From Pradoshia sp. D12 (GTDB lineage: Bacteria; Bacillota; Bacilli; Bacillales; Pradoshiaceae), in assembly GCF_008935075.1 (NCBI RefSeq), contig NZ_CP044545.1, positions 3,041,587-3,105,586 of the forward strand: a stretch of 64,000 nt of DNA. The letters are read 5' to 3'. Made by a program: the position numbers and the translations under genes. The notes under the pieces are model-generated. The model saw only the letters and a program-made list of their open reading frames with translations, had not been told where the DNA came from and did no database searches. The number at the start of each line of letters is the position of its first letter. The first letter of the stretch is position 1. Below, one piece after another: positions 38,871 through 48,641 of the stretch.

Positions 38871-40088
38871 ATGAACCTGCAGAGCGGCAAATATTATTGG
38901 CAAACAACTTATCCTAATCCTCCTGTATATCCATCGTTGGAGGAAGATATACTTTGTGATGTTCTTATTGTTGGGGGAGGAAGTTCAGGGGCACAGTGCG
39001 CATACCTTTTAAGCGACAAAGGACTTAAGGTGGCTGTAGTTGATAAACGAAGGATTGGTACCGGCAGCACAATGACCAACACCGCCCTCCTTCAATATTT
39101 AGGAGATAAGATGTTGTTTGAGTTGATCAATTCCTTTGGGGAAGAATCAGCCATTTACCATACAAAATTATGCGAGCAAGCCATTTCTGAAATTGAAGAA
39201 ACATCGAAAAAACTAAATTTAGATTCCGAGTTTACACGAAGGGATAGCCTCTATTATGCCAGTGATCCCCAAGGAGAGACGAAGTTACAAAGGGAATACG
39301 ATTATTTGATCAAGCACGACTTCCCTGTCGATCTGCTTAACGAAAGCCAAATTAAAGAGCGTTACCCATTTTCTAAGCAATCAGCCTTGTATATCCATAA
39401 TGATGGGGAAATCAATCCATTTAAATATAATCATGGCCTGATTCAAGCAGCCCATCAAAAGGGTGTACAAATATTTGAGGATACAAAAATAACCGGTAAA
39501 AAATTCAATAAGGAGTATGCTACATTTTTTACAGACCGCAATCATTCCATCACAGCAAGAAAAGTCATCATTGCTGCTGGATATGAAGGGCTCGAATTTA
39601 AAAAAGATAAGGATTGTCTTCTGACAAGTTCATATGCTGTTATCACCAAACCGGTTGAAAATCTTCAGCAATCTGAATGGTATAAGCAAACATTAATTTG
39701 GGAAACAGCACGCCCATATATCTATATGCGCACAACTGCAGATAATCGGATTATCATTGGAGGACTTGACGAAAACACAATCTATCCTGAGGATCGTGAT
39801 TCAAAAATTAATCATAAAAAGACGAAGCTTATTGAAGAATTTAATAAGCTCTTTCCCGGTATAAAAGCTGAACCCGAATTTTATCTTGGAGCCTTCTATG
39901 GCGGGACACACGATGGACTTCCTCTTATCGGTCAATATGACGAATTTCCACACTGCCATTTTCAATTTGCCTATGGAGATAACGGACTTGTCTATAGCAC
40001 TGTCTTGTCTAAAATCATCACGGATATCATCACAAAAGGTTCTCATCCAGCCTTTAACTTATATAGTCAGAAACGGAGGGAAAGGTAA
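38871..40088 (+). CDS. FAD-dependent oxidoreductase, DAO family
   Basis: A 405-residue flavoprotein of the D-amino-acid/glycine oxidase type. The FAD-binding loop is VGGGSSGAQCAYLLSDKG, near residues 34-51, and VVDKRRIGTGSTMTNTALLQ follows, as in DAO relatives. GGLDENTIYPEDRD and FAYGDNGLVYS are in the C-terminal FAD-binding region. No Rieske domain is attached, unlike in several bacterial homologues. Substrate not assignable. AAGGAGCACGG precedes the ATG. Confidence 0.85.
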   Translation: MNLQSGKYYWQTTYPNPPVYPSLEEDILCDVLIVGGGSSGAQCAYLLSDKGLKVAVVDKRRIGTGSTMTNTALLQYLGDKMLFELINSFGEESAIYHTKLCEQAISEIEETSKKLNLDSEFTRRDSLYYASDPQGETKLQREYDYLIKHDFPVDLLNESQIKERYPFSKQSALYIHNDGEINPFKYNHGLIQAAHQKGVQIFEDTKITGKKFNKEYATFFTDRNHSITARKVIIAAGYEGLEFKKDKDCLLTSSYAVITKPVENLQQSEWYKQTLIWETARPYIYMRTTADNRIIIGGLDENTIYPEDRDSKINHKKTKLIEEFNKLFPGIKAEPEFYLGAFYGGTHDGLPLIGQYDEFPHCHFQFAYGDNGLVYSTVLSKIITDIITKGSHPAFNLYSQKRRER

Positions 40089-40127
40089 TCCAAATAGGTT
40101 ATTTGTATAATTTCAATATTAAATGTA

Positions 40128-40172
40128 AAAAAAGGCAAAACCAACTTTAAAAGGTTTTGCCTCTTTCTTTAA
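40128..40172 (+). terminator. Rho-independent terminator
   Basis: AGGCAAAACC (40133-40142) pairs with GGTTTTGCCT (40153-40162), followed by CTTTCTTT, downstream of the oxidoreductase. Confidence 0.75.
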
Positions 40173-40247
40173 TTAACGGACTTGGAAGAGAATTTGTCTA
40201 TACCATAGATTTAATCATTCTAGCTTCATACTTATTAGATTTAGAAA

Positions 40248-40280
40248 CAAAAAACCTCTTATGAAAATAAGAGGTTTTTT
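40248..40280 (-). terminator. Terminator of the tRNA gene
   Basis: Minus strand AAAACCTCTTA pairs with TAAGAGGTTTT, then TTTGTTTCT, directly after the tRNA. Confidence 0.75.
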
Positions 40281-40287
40281 TTACTAG

Positions 40288-40361
<74 letters not shown>

Positions 40362-40463
40362 ATGTTTTTATTTTTTTACGTTGTCCTTAACGACATTTAT
40401 TATTATATAATCACTTTATTTATAAGTCAATAACTTTTTTGAAAAAGTTTTTTATCTTTTTAA

Positions 40464-40519
40464 AAGTGAAGGGAAGGGAAGGGAACTCACAAATCCTGAT
40501 CTGTATATTCCCTTCACTT
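40464..40519 (-). terminator. Possible terminator of rdgB-ysnB
   Basis: AAGTGAAGGGA and TCCCTTCACTT pair across a loop that includes GGGAAGGGAAGGGAA. The T-run on the minus strand is weak (TTTTAAAAAG). Confidence 0.45.
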
Positions 40520-40540
40520 ACTATACAACTTTTTTTTGAT

Positions 40541-41053
40541 TTAGGAAAGTGTTGTTTTCAATTGCCAGCCTGGTAATTTTTCCCCAGACATTGTGTAAAA
40601 ATCAACGATTGCATTCTGACCTTGTTTTTCGAGAATCACATAGGTTTTATACTGACTTCCTCTCGGTAGACGTATACTGCCGGGATTAATATACAGGCAG
40701 TTATCAATTTTTTCTGCACCTGCTATATGAGAGTGGCCAAAACAGATAACATTCGCACCAACCTCTCTCCCTTTCAAGCTAATATTCATCAACGTAGATT
40801 TGATATTGTATAAATGCCCATGTGTAACAAGTATTGACCAGTCTTCAAGATGTGCAATTAAATCCTCCGGAAAGTCCTCTCCGAAATCACAATTACCTCG
40901 TACAGTTTGATAATACTGAATTACTTGATCATCACGAGATAATTCTGAATCCCCGCAATGTATAAACAGATCGACCTCTTCTTTATGTCTTTCATGCAAA
41001 ACGTCCAATTCTTCCAGTAAGCCATGGCTATCACTGACAATTAAACATTTCAT
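40541..41053 (-). CDS. ysnB: Metallophosphoesterase YsnB
   Basis: A 170-residue phosphodiesterase of the MJ0936/YfcE type. Metal-binding motifs in order: SDSHG (7-11), HCGDSE near 33, GNCD near 54, THGH near 74 and GHSHIAG near 104. The family includes nucleoside phosphodiesterases; the natural substrate is not settled. The ATG overlaps the rdgB stop by 4 bp, so it is coupled to rdgB. Confidence 0.9.
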   Translation of the reverse strand: MKCLIVSDSHGLLEELDVLHERHKEEVDLFIHCGDSELSRDDQVIQYYQTVRGNCDFGEDFPEDLIAHLEDWSILVTHGHLYNIKSTLMNISLKGREVGANVICFGHSHIAGAEKIDNCLYINPGSIRLPRGSQYKTYVILEKQGQNAIVDFYTMSGEKLPGWQLKTTLS

Positions 41054-41661
41054 AGGAATTCCACTACTTTTTCATTTAGTACTTTCTCTAATTCTTTTAA
41101 AGCATTCGCTCGATGGCTGATTCTGTTTTTCTCCTCTGCTTCAAGGTTCGCCATCGTTGTTTGTTTTTCCGGCACAAAGAAAATAGGATCATATCCGAAG
41201 CCATTCTCGCCATCCGGCGCGTCAGCAATGATTCCCTCACATGTTCCGGAAACTGTAATAGGGTCCATCTTCGGACCGACAAGTGCTATTGCACAATAAA
41301 AACGGGCAGTTCGTTTTTCTTTAGGTACACCCTCTAGCTCATTAAGAACCTTTTCATAATTAGCTCTATCATCTTTTCCTGGACCTGCATACCTTGCCGA
41401 AAAAATACCCGGACGTCCATCCAATGCATCAATGACCAAGCCAGAATCATCAGACAAAACAGGCATATTCATAAGCTCGGAAATAGTGTTAGCCTTCAAA
41501 AGAGCATTTTCTTCAAATGTGCTTCCTGTCTCTTCAACATCAATCGCATTCTCAATATCCAATAGGGTAATAACCTTAATCCCTTTTGGGGAAAATAATG
41601 CTTCAAATTCTTTTGCTTTACCTTTATTTTTGGTTGCAATTAAAACGGTATTCATATTCAA
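41050..41661 (-). CDS. rdgB: dITP/XTP pyrophosphatase (nucleotide-pool sanitation)
   Basis: A 203-residue Ham1/RdgB-like enzyme that hydrolyses non-canonical purine nucleoside triphosphates. TKNKGKAKEFEALF (about 9-22) is the nucleotide-binding start. LSDDSGLVIDALDG contains the catalytic Asp pair, and FGYDPIFFVPE and SHRANAL complete the signature. Starts at TTG 41661 or at the ATG two codons later; GGAGGAG serves either. Known as ysnA in B. subtilis. Confidence 0.93.
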   Translation of the reverse strand: MNMNTVLIATKNKGKAKEFEALFSPKGIKVITLLDIENAIDVEETGSTFEENALLKANTISELMNMPVLSDDSGLVIDALDGRPGIFSARYAGPGKDDRANYEKVLNELEGVPKEKRTARFYCAIALVGPKMDPITVSGTCEGIIADAPDGENGFGYDPIFFVPEKQTTMANLEAEEKNRISHRANALKELEKVLNEKVVEFL

Positions 41662-41701
41662 CTTCTCCTCCCAAGAGAAAAATCGTATAAATTGGTACGC
41701 T

Positions 41702-42439
41702 TTACTGAATTTTAGCTGCTATATCTCCCAATGACTCTTGCTGTACAGTAAATAATTGCTGTAAACCTTCACTTGCAAGGTCAAGTAATTCATTCAATTG
41801 ATGTCTGGAGAAAGTCGCTTCTTCTCCGGTTCCCTGAAGCTCCACAAATTCCTCTGCGCCTGTCATAATGACATTCATATCCACTAAAGCCTTAGAGTCT
41901 TCATGATAATTCAAATCAAGAACCGCTCCAAGCTCCTCAATCATCCCGACTGATGTGGCAGCTAAATAGTTTTTAATCGGATAAGAGCTAATTTTCCCTG
42001 CCTCCTGAAGCTTATCGAGCGCAATCGCCATTGCAACGAATGCACCTGTAATCGAAGCTGTTCTTGTTCCTCCATCTGCCTGAATCACATCACAATCAAT
42101 CCAGATTGTTTTTTCTCCAAGCGCTTCCAAATCGACTACCGCACGTAAAGCGCGCCCAATCAAACGCTGGATCTCCATCGTACGTCCAGTAACTTTCCCT
42201 TTAGTTGATTCGCGCATCGTCCTTTGCTCTGTTGCACGAGGCAGCATTGAATACTCTGCCGTAATCCATCCTTTTCCTTCTCCGCGCATAAATGGCGGAA
42301 CACGGTCATCTACACTGGCTGTACAAATCACCTTTGTATCACCGATACTGATTAACACCGAGCCTTCCGGGTGTTTAATATAATTTGTTTCTATATGTAC
42401 GGGTCTTAATTCATTCTTCTTTCGACCATCAAATCTCAT
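41702..42439 (-). CDS. rph: Ribonuclease PH
   Basis: A 245-residue phosphorolytic 3' exoribonuclease that trims tRNA precursors. [20 protein letters not shown] starts the RNase PH domain; [14 protein letters not shown] and [20 protein letters not shown] carry the RNA- and phosphate-contacting residues; [17 protein letters not shown] is a further signature. Length matches B. subtilis Rph (245). Upstream gerM has its own terminator, so rph begins a unit with rdgB and ysnB. Confidence 0.95.
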   Translation of the reverse strand: MRFDGRKKNELRPVHIETNYIKHPEGSVLISIGDTKVICTASVDDRVPPFMRGEGKGWITAEYSMLPRATEQRTMRESTKGKVTGRTMEIQRLIGRALRAVVDLEALGEKTIWIDCDVIQADGGTRTASITGAFVAMAIALDKLQEAGKISSYPIKNYLAATSVGMIEELGAVLDLNYHEDSKALVDMNVIMTGAEEFVELQGTGEEATFSRHQLNELLDLASEGLQQLFTVQQESLGDIAAKIQ

Positions 42440-42540
42440 AGGTACCTCCTAAATGTATACATCATGCTTAGTTTAGCATACCCTAAATCAATAAAAAAGC
42501 ACCCTGTCCAAACAATATTGCCATTTATGTCCAAATTAAA

Positions 42541-42572
42541 AACAGGCAAGCTCCTAAACGGAACTTGCCCAT
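42541..42572 (-). terminator. Rho-independent terminator of gerM
   Basis: Minus strand GGCAAGTTCC pairs with GGAGCTTGCC, followed by TGTTTTTAA. Confidence 0.7.
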
Positions 42573-42583
42573 CTTTTTCACTA

Positions 42584-43675
42584 TTAGTATTTACCTGTAT
42601 TGACGGTTTCAGGTCGTGTTACCGGTTCCGATAGCTTCTTGCCATCTTCCTTCAGAAGCTCACCCTCTCCATTTACCTGAATCGCCACTTTCTTTATATC
42701 TTTTTGCTCAGTAAGAGAAAGCACCAGTTCATTTAATAAATGGCCGGATACTATTTTCTCCTCCCCATCAAAGCTTGAATAAATAGATTCATTAAAATTA
42801 AGTGTAACCACGCCATCCTCTATTTTAGGTTCCTCGACTAATGCAACATCAGGTCTGAACTCCGTAACAAGCGGAGAGGAATAACCCGGACCTTTAATCA
42901 GGCTGCTGACTACGGCTTCTACATGATCATTTTCCTGATTACTGATTCTTTTTGTCACTGGTACATAATAATAGTTATCTGTTTCACCGGACATATAATA
43001 AACCGTAACAGGACGTGTATTCATAATATCGGTCGTGTCTGTATGATCGTTATTAATTCCCATTAATCTTGATGTTCCGTTTTGTATTGCTGTTTTATTA
43101 ACGGGCATCTCCTTTAATGCTTGCCCTTCGATTTGCAATTTTACTTTCTCCACTTTATCAAATTGCGTTAAAGTCCAAGTCACTGACTCCAGAATTTTCG
43201 TTTCATCCTCTTTTTTATATTCCTTAAACTCTTTAGAAAAATCTACGGTGGCTACTCCATCCTTAATGTCTACACTTTTAACAGCAGTATCTGACGGCAA
43301 AACAGCTTTGAATCCATTCGGAAGCATTTGTGATACCGGGCCGTTCGTCACTAAATATTCCACCGCCTGCTTAGCTACACTTTCTGTATTTGGCAATGGA
43401 ATGGTTTGTGGCACAATATATCCATTTGCATCCATTAAGTATAATTCCGTTTGAACCTTTAATGCCTCTTCATTCTTTCCTGCCTCTTCGTTGGTGTTAA
43501 CACCCTCCTGATTGACAACTTCTTCTTCACCCTCTGCCTGCTCCTTCAAATAAGTAACATCCTGTGGCGGATCAATTTCTTCTTTTTTTGGTAAATCGAA
43601 CAAGCCGCAGCCTGACACTAAAACAGATGATATAAGTACCGAAGCAACCAATGTTGATTTCGTTCGTAAAGGCAT
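42584..43675 (-). CDS. gerM: Germination and sporulation lipoprotein GerM
   Basis: A 363-residue lipoprotein with signal sequence STLVASVLISSVLVSGCG, where the Cys of VSGC (about 23) would be lipidated. Two GerMN (sporulation/spore germination) domains are recognisable, near residues 80-190 (TLTQFDKVEKVKLQIEGQ) and 225-345 (VLSLTEQKDIKKVAIQVNGE). In B. subtilis GerM is needed for septal peptidoglycan thinning and spore germination. Confidence 0.93.
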   Translation of the reverse strand: MPLRTKSTLVASVLISSVLVSGCGLFDLPKKEEIDPPQDVTYLKEQAEGEEEVVNQEGVNTNEEAGKNEEALKVQTELYLMDANGYIVPQTIPLPNTESVAKQAVEYLVTNGPVSQMLPNGFKAVLPSDTAVKSVDIKDGVATVDFSKEFKEYKKEDETKILESVTWTLTQFDKVEKVKLQIEGQALKEMPVNKTAIQNGTSRLMGINNDHTDTTDIMNTRPVTVYYMSGETDNYYYVPVTKRISNQENDHVEAVVSSLIKGPGYSSPLVTEFRPDVALVEEPKIEDGVVTLNFNESIYSSFDGEEKIVSGHLLNELVLSLTEQKDIKKVAIQVNGEGELLKEDGKKLSEPVTRPETVNTGKY

Positions 43676-43763
43676 ACACCATTCCTCCTAAGACTGTTTG
43701 TACTACATATATACGGGGCTTGGCTCATTTTATACCTTTATAGGCAGAAAAAAATTATGGATT

Positions 43764-43826
43764 AAAAAAACCCTTGCACAATTTTAGCGAAGTATTTTCA
43801 TACTTAAAATTGTGCAAGGGTTTTTA
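43764..43826 (-). terminator. Rho-independent terminator of racE
   Basis: A very long stem: AAACCCTTGCACAATTTTA pairs with TAAAATTGTGCAAGGGTTT, flanking an AGTAT/ATACT inner arm, then TTTT. Confidence 0.9.
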
Positions 43827-43838
43827 TAAGTTGCTTTA

Positions 43839-44660
43839 CTAGTCTCCATCTACCAACTGATTAAGCGTAGCATGTTCAACCGTTTCAACTGCTTCACCAA
43901 GCCAGGCGTAAGCAATAGATTTAAACATTCTTCTGGAGCCGGTAGTATAGAAATTGTAGGTTGGCTGAGGGGTTTCCTTATTTAGCATGCCAGCATGCTC
44001 CAATAGTACACTTGCCTCTCTGGCCGTTTCTTCCCCTGATGATATAACCGTCACATAGGATCCCATATAATTTGATATAGGTTCTGTTAGCAATGGGTAA
44101 TGTGTACATCCCAAAATCAATGTATCCATGCTCCTATTTTTCAAAGGCTTTAATGTTTCAGCAACAATTTTTTTAGCAATTGCACTGTTCCATTCCCCGC
44201 TTTCTACCAGAGGGACAAATTTTGGGCATGCCAAACTTTCAATGTGTACCTTTGGATGAATGCTTAATAACGCCTTATTATATGCTTTACTGCGCACTGT
44301 TCCTTCCGTACCAATAATACCGATGTTTCTTGATTTTGATACATCAATCGCTGCCCTAGCTCCCGGCTGAATAACACCCAAAACCGGAATTGGCAGGCTT
44401 GCCCTCATTTCCTCAAGTACGGCAGCCGTCGCGGTATTACAAGCTATAATTAACATTTTAATATTCTTCTTCAAAAGGAAATGAGCCATTTCCCATGTAA
44501 ACTTTCGAACTTCTTCCATTGGTCTGGGCCCATATGGACATCTGGCTGTATCACCAAGATATATTAAATTTTCATTTGGAAGCTGCCTGATAAATTCTTT
44601 AAAAACCGTTAATCCGCCAACTCCCGAATCGATAAGTCCTATTGGGTTTTCTCTATCCAA
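43839..44660 (-). CDS. racE: Glutamate racemase
   Basis: A 273-residue cofactor-independent racemase that supplies D-glutamate for peptidoglycan. The two catalytic cysteines are in IACNTATAA (near residue 74) and LGCTHYPLL (near 185). [12 protein letters not shown] is the N-terminal signature. Start is TTG at 44660, with AGAGGCG upstream. Expected neighbour of gerM in bacilli. Confidence 0.95.
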   Translation of the reverse strand: MDRENPIGLIDSGVGGLTVFKEFIRQLPNENLIYLGDTARCPYGPRPMEEVRKFTWEMAHFLLKKNIKMLIIACNTATAAVLEEMRASLPIPVLGVIQPGARAAIDVSKSRNIGIIGTEGTVRSKAYNKALLSIHPKVHIESLACPKFVPLVESGEWNSAIAKKIVAETLKPLKNRSMDTLILGCTHYPLLTEPISNYMGSYVTVISSGEETAREASVLLEHAGMLNKETPQPTYNFYTTGSRRMFKSIAYAWLGEAVETVEHATLNQLVDGD

Positions 44661-44916
44661 ATCAGATCGCCTCTATCTATCTTTTGCTTGCAGCATTTTG
44701 CTCTATTATTTAAACCGGACTGTATATCACTTTATCATTAGTTTATTTCTTTTCCAATCCATCACTGGGGCATAAAAATAGAGTAGTGATTCAAACCACA
44801 TACTTTACATTTTACAATGACGTGTATAGTGATTTGATATTCGCTACTCTTCCTAATTTATGGACTCATAAAGGAATTGTCAAGAACAATGATAAATAGA
44901 TCATTTGCTAGGCGAG

Positions 44917-44944
44917 CTTCTAAAAAGATCATTGAATGATCTTA
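44917..44944 (-). terminator. Weak terminator of gerE
   Basis: Minus strand AAGATCAT-TCA-ATGATCTT followed by TTTAG, starting at the gerE stop. Confidence 0.45.
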
Positions 44945-45166
44945 TAATTCTAATTCACCCATTCGAAGTAGTTCTACGACCGCTTGGGAACGGCCCTTTA
45001 CGCCCAATTTTTGCATCGCATTAGATATGTGATTTCTCACAGTTTTCTCACTAATAAAGAGGTCCTTAGCGATATCTTTTGTTGTTTTGTCCTGTACCAA
45101 TAACTCAAATACTTCTCTTTCTCTTTTTGTGAGTAAAGGTTTATGAGTGAAATCGTTCTCCTTCAA
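44942..45166 (-). CDS. gerE: Late mother-cell sporulation regulator GerE
   Basis: A 74-residue LuxR-type helix-turn-helix protein without receiver domain: LLTKREREVFELLVQDKTTK, then DIAKDLFISEKTVRNHISNA, then MQKLGVKGRSQAVVELLRMG. It is nearly identical to B. subtilis GerE as I remember it. GerE acts with SigK to activate and repress late coat genes. Start is TTG, with AAGGAGGG upstream. A SigK-type promoter lies 60 bases before the start. Confidence 0.96.
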   Translation of the reverse strand: MKENDFTHKPLLTKREREVFELLVQDKTTKDIAKDLFISEKTVRNHISNAMQKLGVKGRSQAVVELLRMGELEL

Positions 45167-45227
45167 CTATTGTAACCCTCCTTGCTACCAGCCATAACCT
45201 TAGGATTGGGTATATATTTAGTCACGA

Positions 45228-45255
45228 TAGTGTATGTGACTGGTCTATAAGGAGT
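45228..45255 (-). promoter_or_regulatory. SigK-like promoter of gerE
   Basis: Minus strand CATACACTA (45236-45228) fits the SigK -10 consensus CATANNNTA. AC at 45255-45254, 17 bases upstream, fits the minimal -35. gerE is a known SigK gene in B. subtilis. Confidence 0.5.
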
Positions 45256-45285
45256 GACTATATTTAGATAAGAATGAACGTGTTT

Positions 45286-45756
45286 TTATGATTGAGGTTG
45301 CTTCTTCAATCCGTCATTAAACAATTCCTTCATCTCTTTTGTCCAAGCTACCGGCTTACCGCTTAATCTGGAAATTTGGACAACTGTTCCTCGACCGGTG
45401 AAGCAGGGAACCCCATCCTCTCGTAGACCAAGATAATGGATATCAACCGATGAATTGCCTATTTTATTTGCCTTAACTTTAATATTGAGTTTCTCATCGA
45501 AAAAAACCTGGTGGAGAAAATCACATTGAAGATCAGCTACTACAGGAATCGTTTCATGTTTGGTATCCACCCAATCCTGCATCATGCCAAGACTTTTAAA
45601 ATATTCAATCCGTGCCTGTTCAAAATACGTAAAAGGCACTGTATTGTTTAAATGCCCAAACATATCTGTCTCTGAAAATCTAACTTTAATAGAATAAGAA
45701 AAAGTAAATTCTTCTTTCCACTCTTCCATGTCTTTAATATATGCAATTTTACCCAT
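45286..45756 (-). CDS. ysmA: Acyl-CoA thioesterase, 4HBT family (YsmA)
   Basis: A 156-residue hot-dog fold thioesterase: VRFSETDMFGHLNNTVPFTY is the 4HBT signature, with the catalytic Asp in SETDMFGH. It would hydrolyse acyl-CoA to free fatty acid. Start ATG at 45756 after AGAGGTG. An exact FadR operator lies just upstream at 45781-45798, indicating control by long-chain acyl-CoA. The gene lies between gerE and sdhB. Confidence 0.85.
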   Translation of the reverse strand: MGKIAYIKDMEEWKEEFTFSYSIKVRFSETDMFGHLNNTVPFTYFEQARIEYFKSLGMMQDWVDTKHETIPVVADLQCDFLHQVFFDEKLNIKVKANKIGNSSVDIHYLGLREDGVPCFTGRGTVVQISRLSGKPVAWTKEMKELFNDGLKKQPQS

Positions 45757-45780
45757 TGGGAACACACCTCTCTATAAATA

Positions 45781-45798
45781 TGAATGACTATTCATTCA
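45781..45798. promoter_or_regulatory. FadR operator upstream of ysmA
   Basis: TGAATGACTATTCATTCA fits the B. subtilis FadR consensus TGAATGANTANTCATTCA exactly. It lies about 25 bases before the ysmA start, where a bound repressor would block transcription. Confidence 0.85.
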
Positions 45799-45972
45799 TT
45801 ATACAGAAAAATCGACGAAATTGTAATTATTTTACTGGTGGATAGCATGTTTTTTGGACCATGTCCTTTGCTTAGATTACAAGTGAATAAAAATAAAACT
45901 TTATTGTATGATCACAAATGTAGTACTAACCTATTTATTTATATTTCTACAAACATAACACAATCGCTAAAC

Positions 45973-46008
45973 GGAAAAGGCCGTCTGACTATTACAGACG
46001 GCCTTTCT
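45973..46008 (-). terminator. Rho-independent terminator of sdhCAB
   Basis: GAAAGGCCGTCTG pairs with CAGACGGCCTTTTC around a 7-base loop, downstream of sdhB. The reverse strand also ends in T-rich sequence. Confidence 0.8.
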
Positions 46009-46059
46009 TACTATATTACATTTATTCACATCCATCTAAGACTATCAAAATGAAAAGAC

Positions 46060-46821
46060 TTAGATTTTGTCACTTCCAAAGAAATTTTTGAAAGCCTGGA
46101 CATTCGTGTCCCGATTTAATGCAGCAATCGAGGTTGTCAAAGGAATACCTTTCGGACAAACTTGAACACAGTTTTGGGAGTTACCACAATCCTGAATTCC
46201 TCCGTCACCCATTAACGCATTCAGACGTTCTGCTTTTTGCATTTCACCTGTTGGATGAGCGTTAAATAGACGAACCTGTGACACAGGAGCAGGTCCGATA
46301 AAATTGGACTTATCATTTACATTCGGGCAGGCCTCCAGGCAAACACCGCAAGTCATACATTTAGATAATTCATATGCCCACTGGCGTTTTTTCTCAGCCA
46401 TACGAGGTCCCGGACCTAAATCGTACGTACCATCGATAGGAATCCAGGCTTTAACTTTTTTAAGTGAATCGAACATTCTGCTACGGTCTACCTGAAGGTC
46501 ACGGATAACCGGGAAAGTACGCATTGGTTCCAGCACGATTGGCTGTTCATATTGATCCACTAATGCCGTACAGGATTGACGTGGCTTTCCATTAATGACC
46601 ATGGAACAGGCACCGCAAACTTCTTCCAGACAGTTCATATCCCACGTAACCGGGCTTGTTTTCTTGCCTTCCTTTGTAACCGGGTTACGACGTATTTCCA
46701 TTAGTGCAGAGATGACATTCATATTTGGTCGATAGGACAACTCAAATTCTTCAAAATAAGGCTCAGAGTTCGGGTTATCCTGGCGTTGGATCTTAAACAG
46801 TACTTTACTTTCTGTAGCCAT
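46060..46821 (-). CDS. sdhB: Succinate dehydrogenase iron-sulfur subunit
   Basis: A 253-residue subunit that passes electrons from the flavoprotein to menaquinone. The [2Fe-2S] ligands are in CLEEVCGACSMVINGKPRQSC. [4Fe-4S] and [3Fe-4S] ligands are in CMTCGVCLEACP and CGNSQNCVQVCPKGIP. It follows sdhA by two bases and is the last gene of sdhCAB. Confidence 0.97.
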   Translation of the reverse strand: MATESKVLFKIQRQDNPNSEPYFEEFELSYRPNMNVISALMEIRRNPVTKEGKKTSPVTWDMNCLEEVCGACSMVINGKPRQSCTALVDQYEQPIVLEPMRTFPVIRDLQVDRSRMFDSLKKVKAWIPIDGTYDLGPGPRMAEKKRQWAYELSKCMTCGVCLEACPNVNDKSNFIGPAPVSQVRLFNAHPTGEMQKAERLNALMGDGGIQDCGNSQNCVQVCPKGIPLTTSIAALNRDTNVQAFKNFFGSDKI

Positions 46822-46823
46822 AA

Positions 46824-48584
46824 TTAATTTGCCCCCTTGCTCTTAGAGTAGTCACGTTTACGCGGCTTAATAAGTGAGACATCAATCTCTTCATAATAAA
46901 TATTTGGTGCAGATTTCCCATCAACAAAGTCAGCCATTGTCGTTTTCATGAACTCTTCATCATTTCGTTCTGGGAAATCCGGTTTGTAGTGAGCACCACG
47001 GCTTTCGTCACGCTGCAGGGCACCCAATGTGATAACGCGTGCCAGTTGAAGCATATTGTATAGCTGACGTGTGAATGATGCTCCCTGGTTGCTCCATTTT
47101 GCCGTATCGTTAATATTAATGTTTTCCCATCTTTCAAGCAGCTCCTGAATCTTTTCATCTGTTTTTTGAAGCTTATCATTATAACGAACTACTGTTACAT
47201 TATCGGTCATCCATTCACCCAATTCTTTATGGATGGAATAAGCATTTTCTGTTCCATTCATGGACATAATGCGATTCCATTTTTCCATTTCAGCCTTCTC
47301 ATGCTGTTCGTATAAAGAATCCGGTAGGGAATCAGCGTTTCTAGCAAGTCCATTTACATAGCGTACCGCATTTGGTCCTGCAACACTTCCTCCATAAATG
47401 GCGGATAGCAGGGAGTTCGCTCCTAAACGGTTAGCTCCATGCTGTGAAAAATCACATTCACCGGCAGCAAATAATCCAGGTATTTTAGTCATTTGGTCGT
47501 TATCAATCCATAGTCCACCCATGGAATAGTGAACAGCCGGGAAGATTTTCATAGGCAATTTGCGCGGATCTTCACCAGTGAATTTTTCATAGATTTCAAT
47601 AATACCGCCCAATTTAATATCAAGCTCTTTAGGATCTTTATGAGAAAGATCCAAGTAGACCATGTTCTCACCGTTGATTCCCAGCTTTTGATTCACGCAC
47701 ACATCAAAAATTTCACGTGTTGCGATATCACGAGGAACTAGATTTCCATAAGCAGGGTATTTCTCTTCAAGGAAGTACCAAGGCTTTCCATCTTTATAAG
47801 TCCAAATACGTCCGCCTTCTCCACGCGCAGACTCACTCATTAATCGAAGTTTATCATCCCCAGGGATTGCCGTTGGATGTATTTGAATAAATTCACCATT
47901 TGCATAGGTAGCACCCTGCTGATATACAATCGCAGCTGCTGAACCAGTGTTAATGATGGAATTCGTAGATTTACCAAAAATAATTCCAGGTCCTCCGGTT
48001 GCCATAATAACTGCATCCGCACGGAAAGATTTAATTTCCATAGAGGTTAAATTTTGTGCTACAATTCCGCGGCATATCTGTTCATCATCCAGCACCGCTC
48101 CAAGGAATTCCCAACCCTCATATTTCTGAACAAGACCCGCCACTTCATAACGACGAACCTGTTCATCCAATGCATAGAGCAATTGCTGGCCAGTAGTTGC
48201 GCCTGCAAATGCTGTTCTATGATACTGTGTACCGCCGAAACGTCTGAAGTCGAGCAATCCCTCAGGCGTACGGTTAAACATAACGCCCATACGGTCAAAC
48301 ATATGAATGATCGAAGGAGCCGCATCACACATTGCTTTTACCTGCGGCTGGTTAGCCAGAAAGTCACCGCCATACACGGTATCATCAAAGTGCTCCCAAG
48401 GAGAATCACCTTCACCCTTTGTATTTACCGCTCCATTAATTCCCCCTTGGGCGCAAACAGAATGGGATCTTTTAACGGGTACGACTGAAAAAAGTTCTAC
48501 TTTATGTCCTACTTCAGCGATTTTGATGGTAGCCATTAAACCAGCAAGACCGCCGCCGACTACGATTATATTACCTTTACTCAT
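46824..48584 (-). CDS. sdhA: Succinate dehydrogenase flavoprotein subunit
   Basis: A 586-residue FAD subunit. GGGLAGL at 10-16 starts the FAD fold, and His41 in RSHSVCAQGG is the usual covalent flavin attachment residue. GGTQYHRTAFAGATTGQQL and HPTAIPG hold substrate-binding residues, and HGANRLGANSLLSAIYGG is the C-terminal signature. Length as in B. subtilis (586). Oxidises succinate to fumarate at the membrane. Confidence 0.97.
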   Translation of the reverse strand: MSKGNIIVVGGGLAGLMATIKIAEVGHKVELFSVVPVKRSHSVCAQGGINGAVNTKGEGDSPWEHFDDTVYGGDFLANQPQVKAMCDAAPSIIHMFDRMGVMFNRTPEGLLDFRRFGGTQYHRTAFAGATTGQQLLYALDEQVRRYEVAGLVQKYEGWEFLGAVLDDEQICRGIVAQNLTSMEIKSFRADAVIMATGGPGIIFGKSTNSIINTGSAAAIVYQQGATYANGEFIQIHPTAIPGDDKLRLMSESARGEGGRIWTYKDGKPWYFLEEKYPAYGNLVPRDIATREIFDVCVNQKLGINGENMVYLDLSHKDPKELDIKLGGIIEIYEKFTGEDPRKLPMKIFPAVHYSMGGLWIDNDQMTKIPGLFAAGECDFSQHGANRLGANSLLSAIYGGSVAGPNAVRYVNGLARNADSLPDSLYEQHEKAEMEKWNRIMSMNGTENAYSIHKELGEWMTDNVTVVRYNDKLQKTDEKIQELLERWENININDTAKWSNQGASFTRQLYNMLQLARVITLGALQRDESRGAHYKPDFPERNDEEFMKTTMADFVDGKSAPNIYYEEIDVSLIKPRKRDYSKSKGAN

Positions 48585-48641
48585 AAACCGACCCTCTCCT
48601 TATTAAACTAGCAGACTCACCTGCTAAGCTATTGCAATTGT

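Noticed and set aside
48054-48488. 144-codon frame opposite sdhA
   Set aside because: Antisense shadow over the conserved FAD domain.
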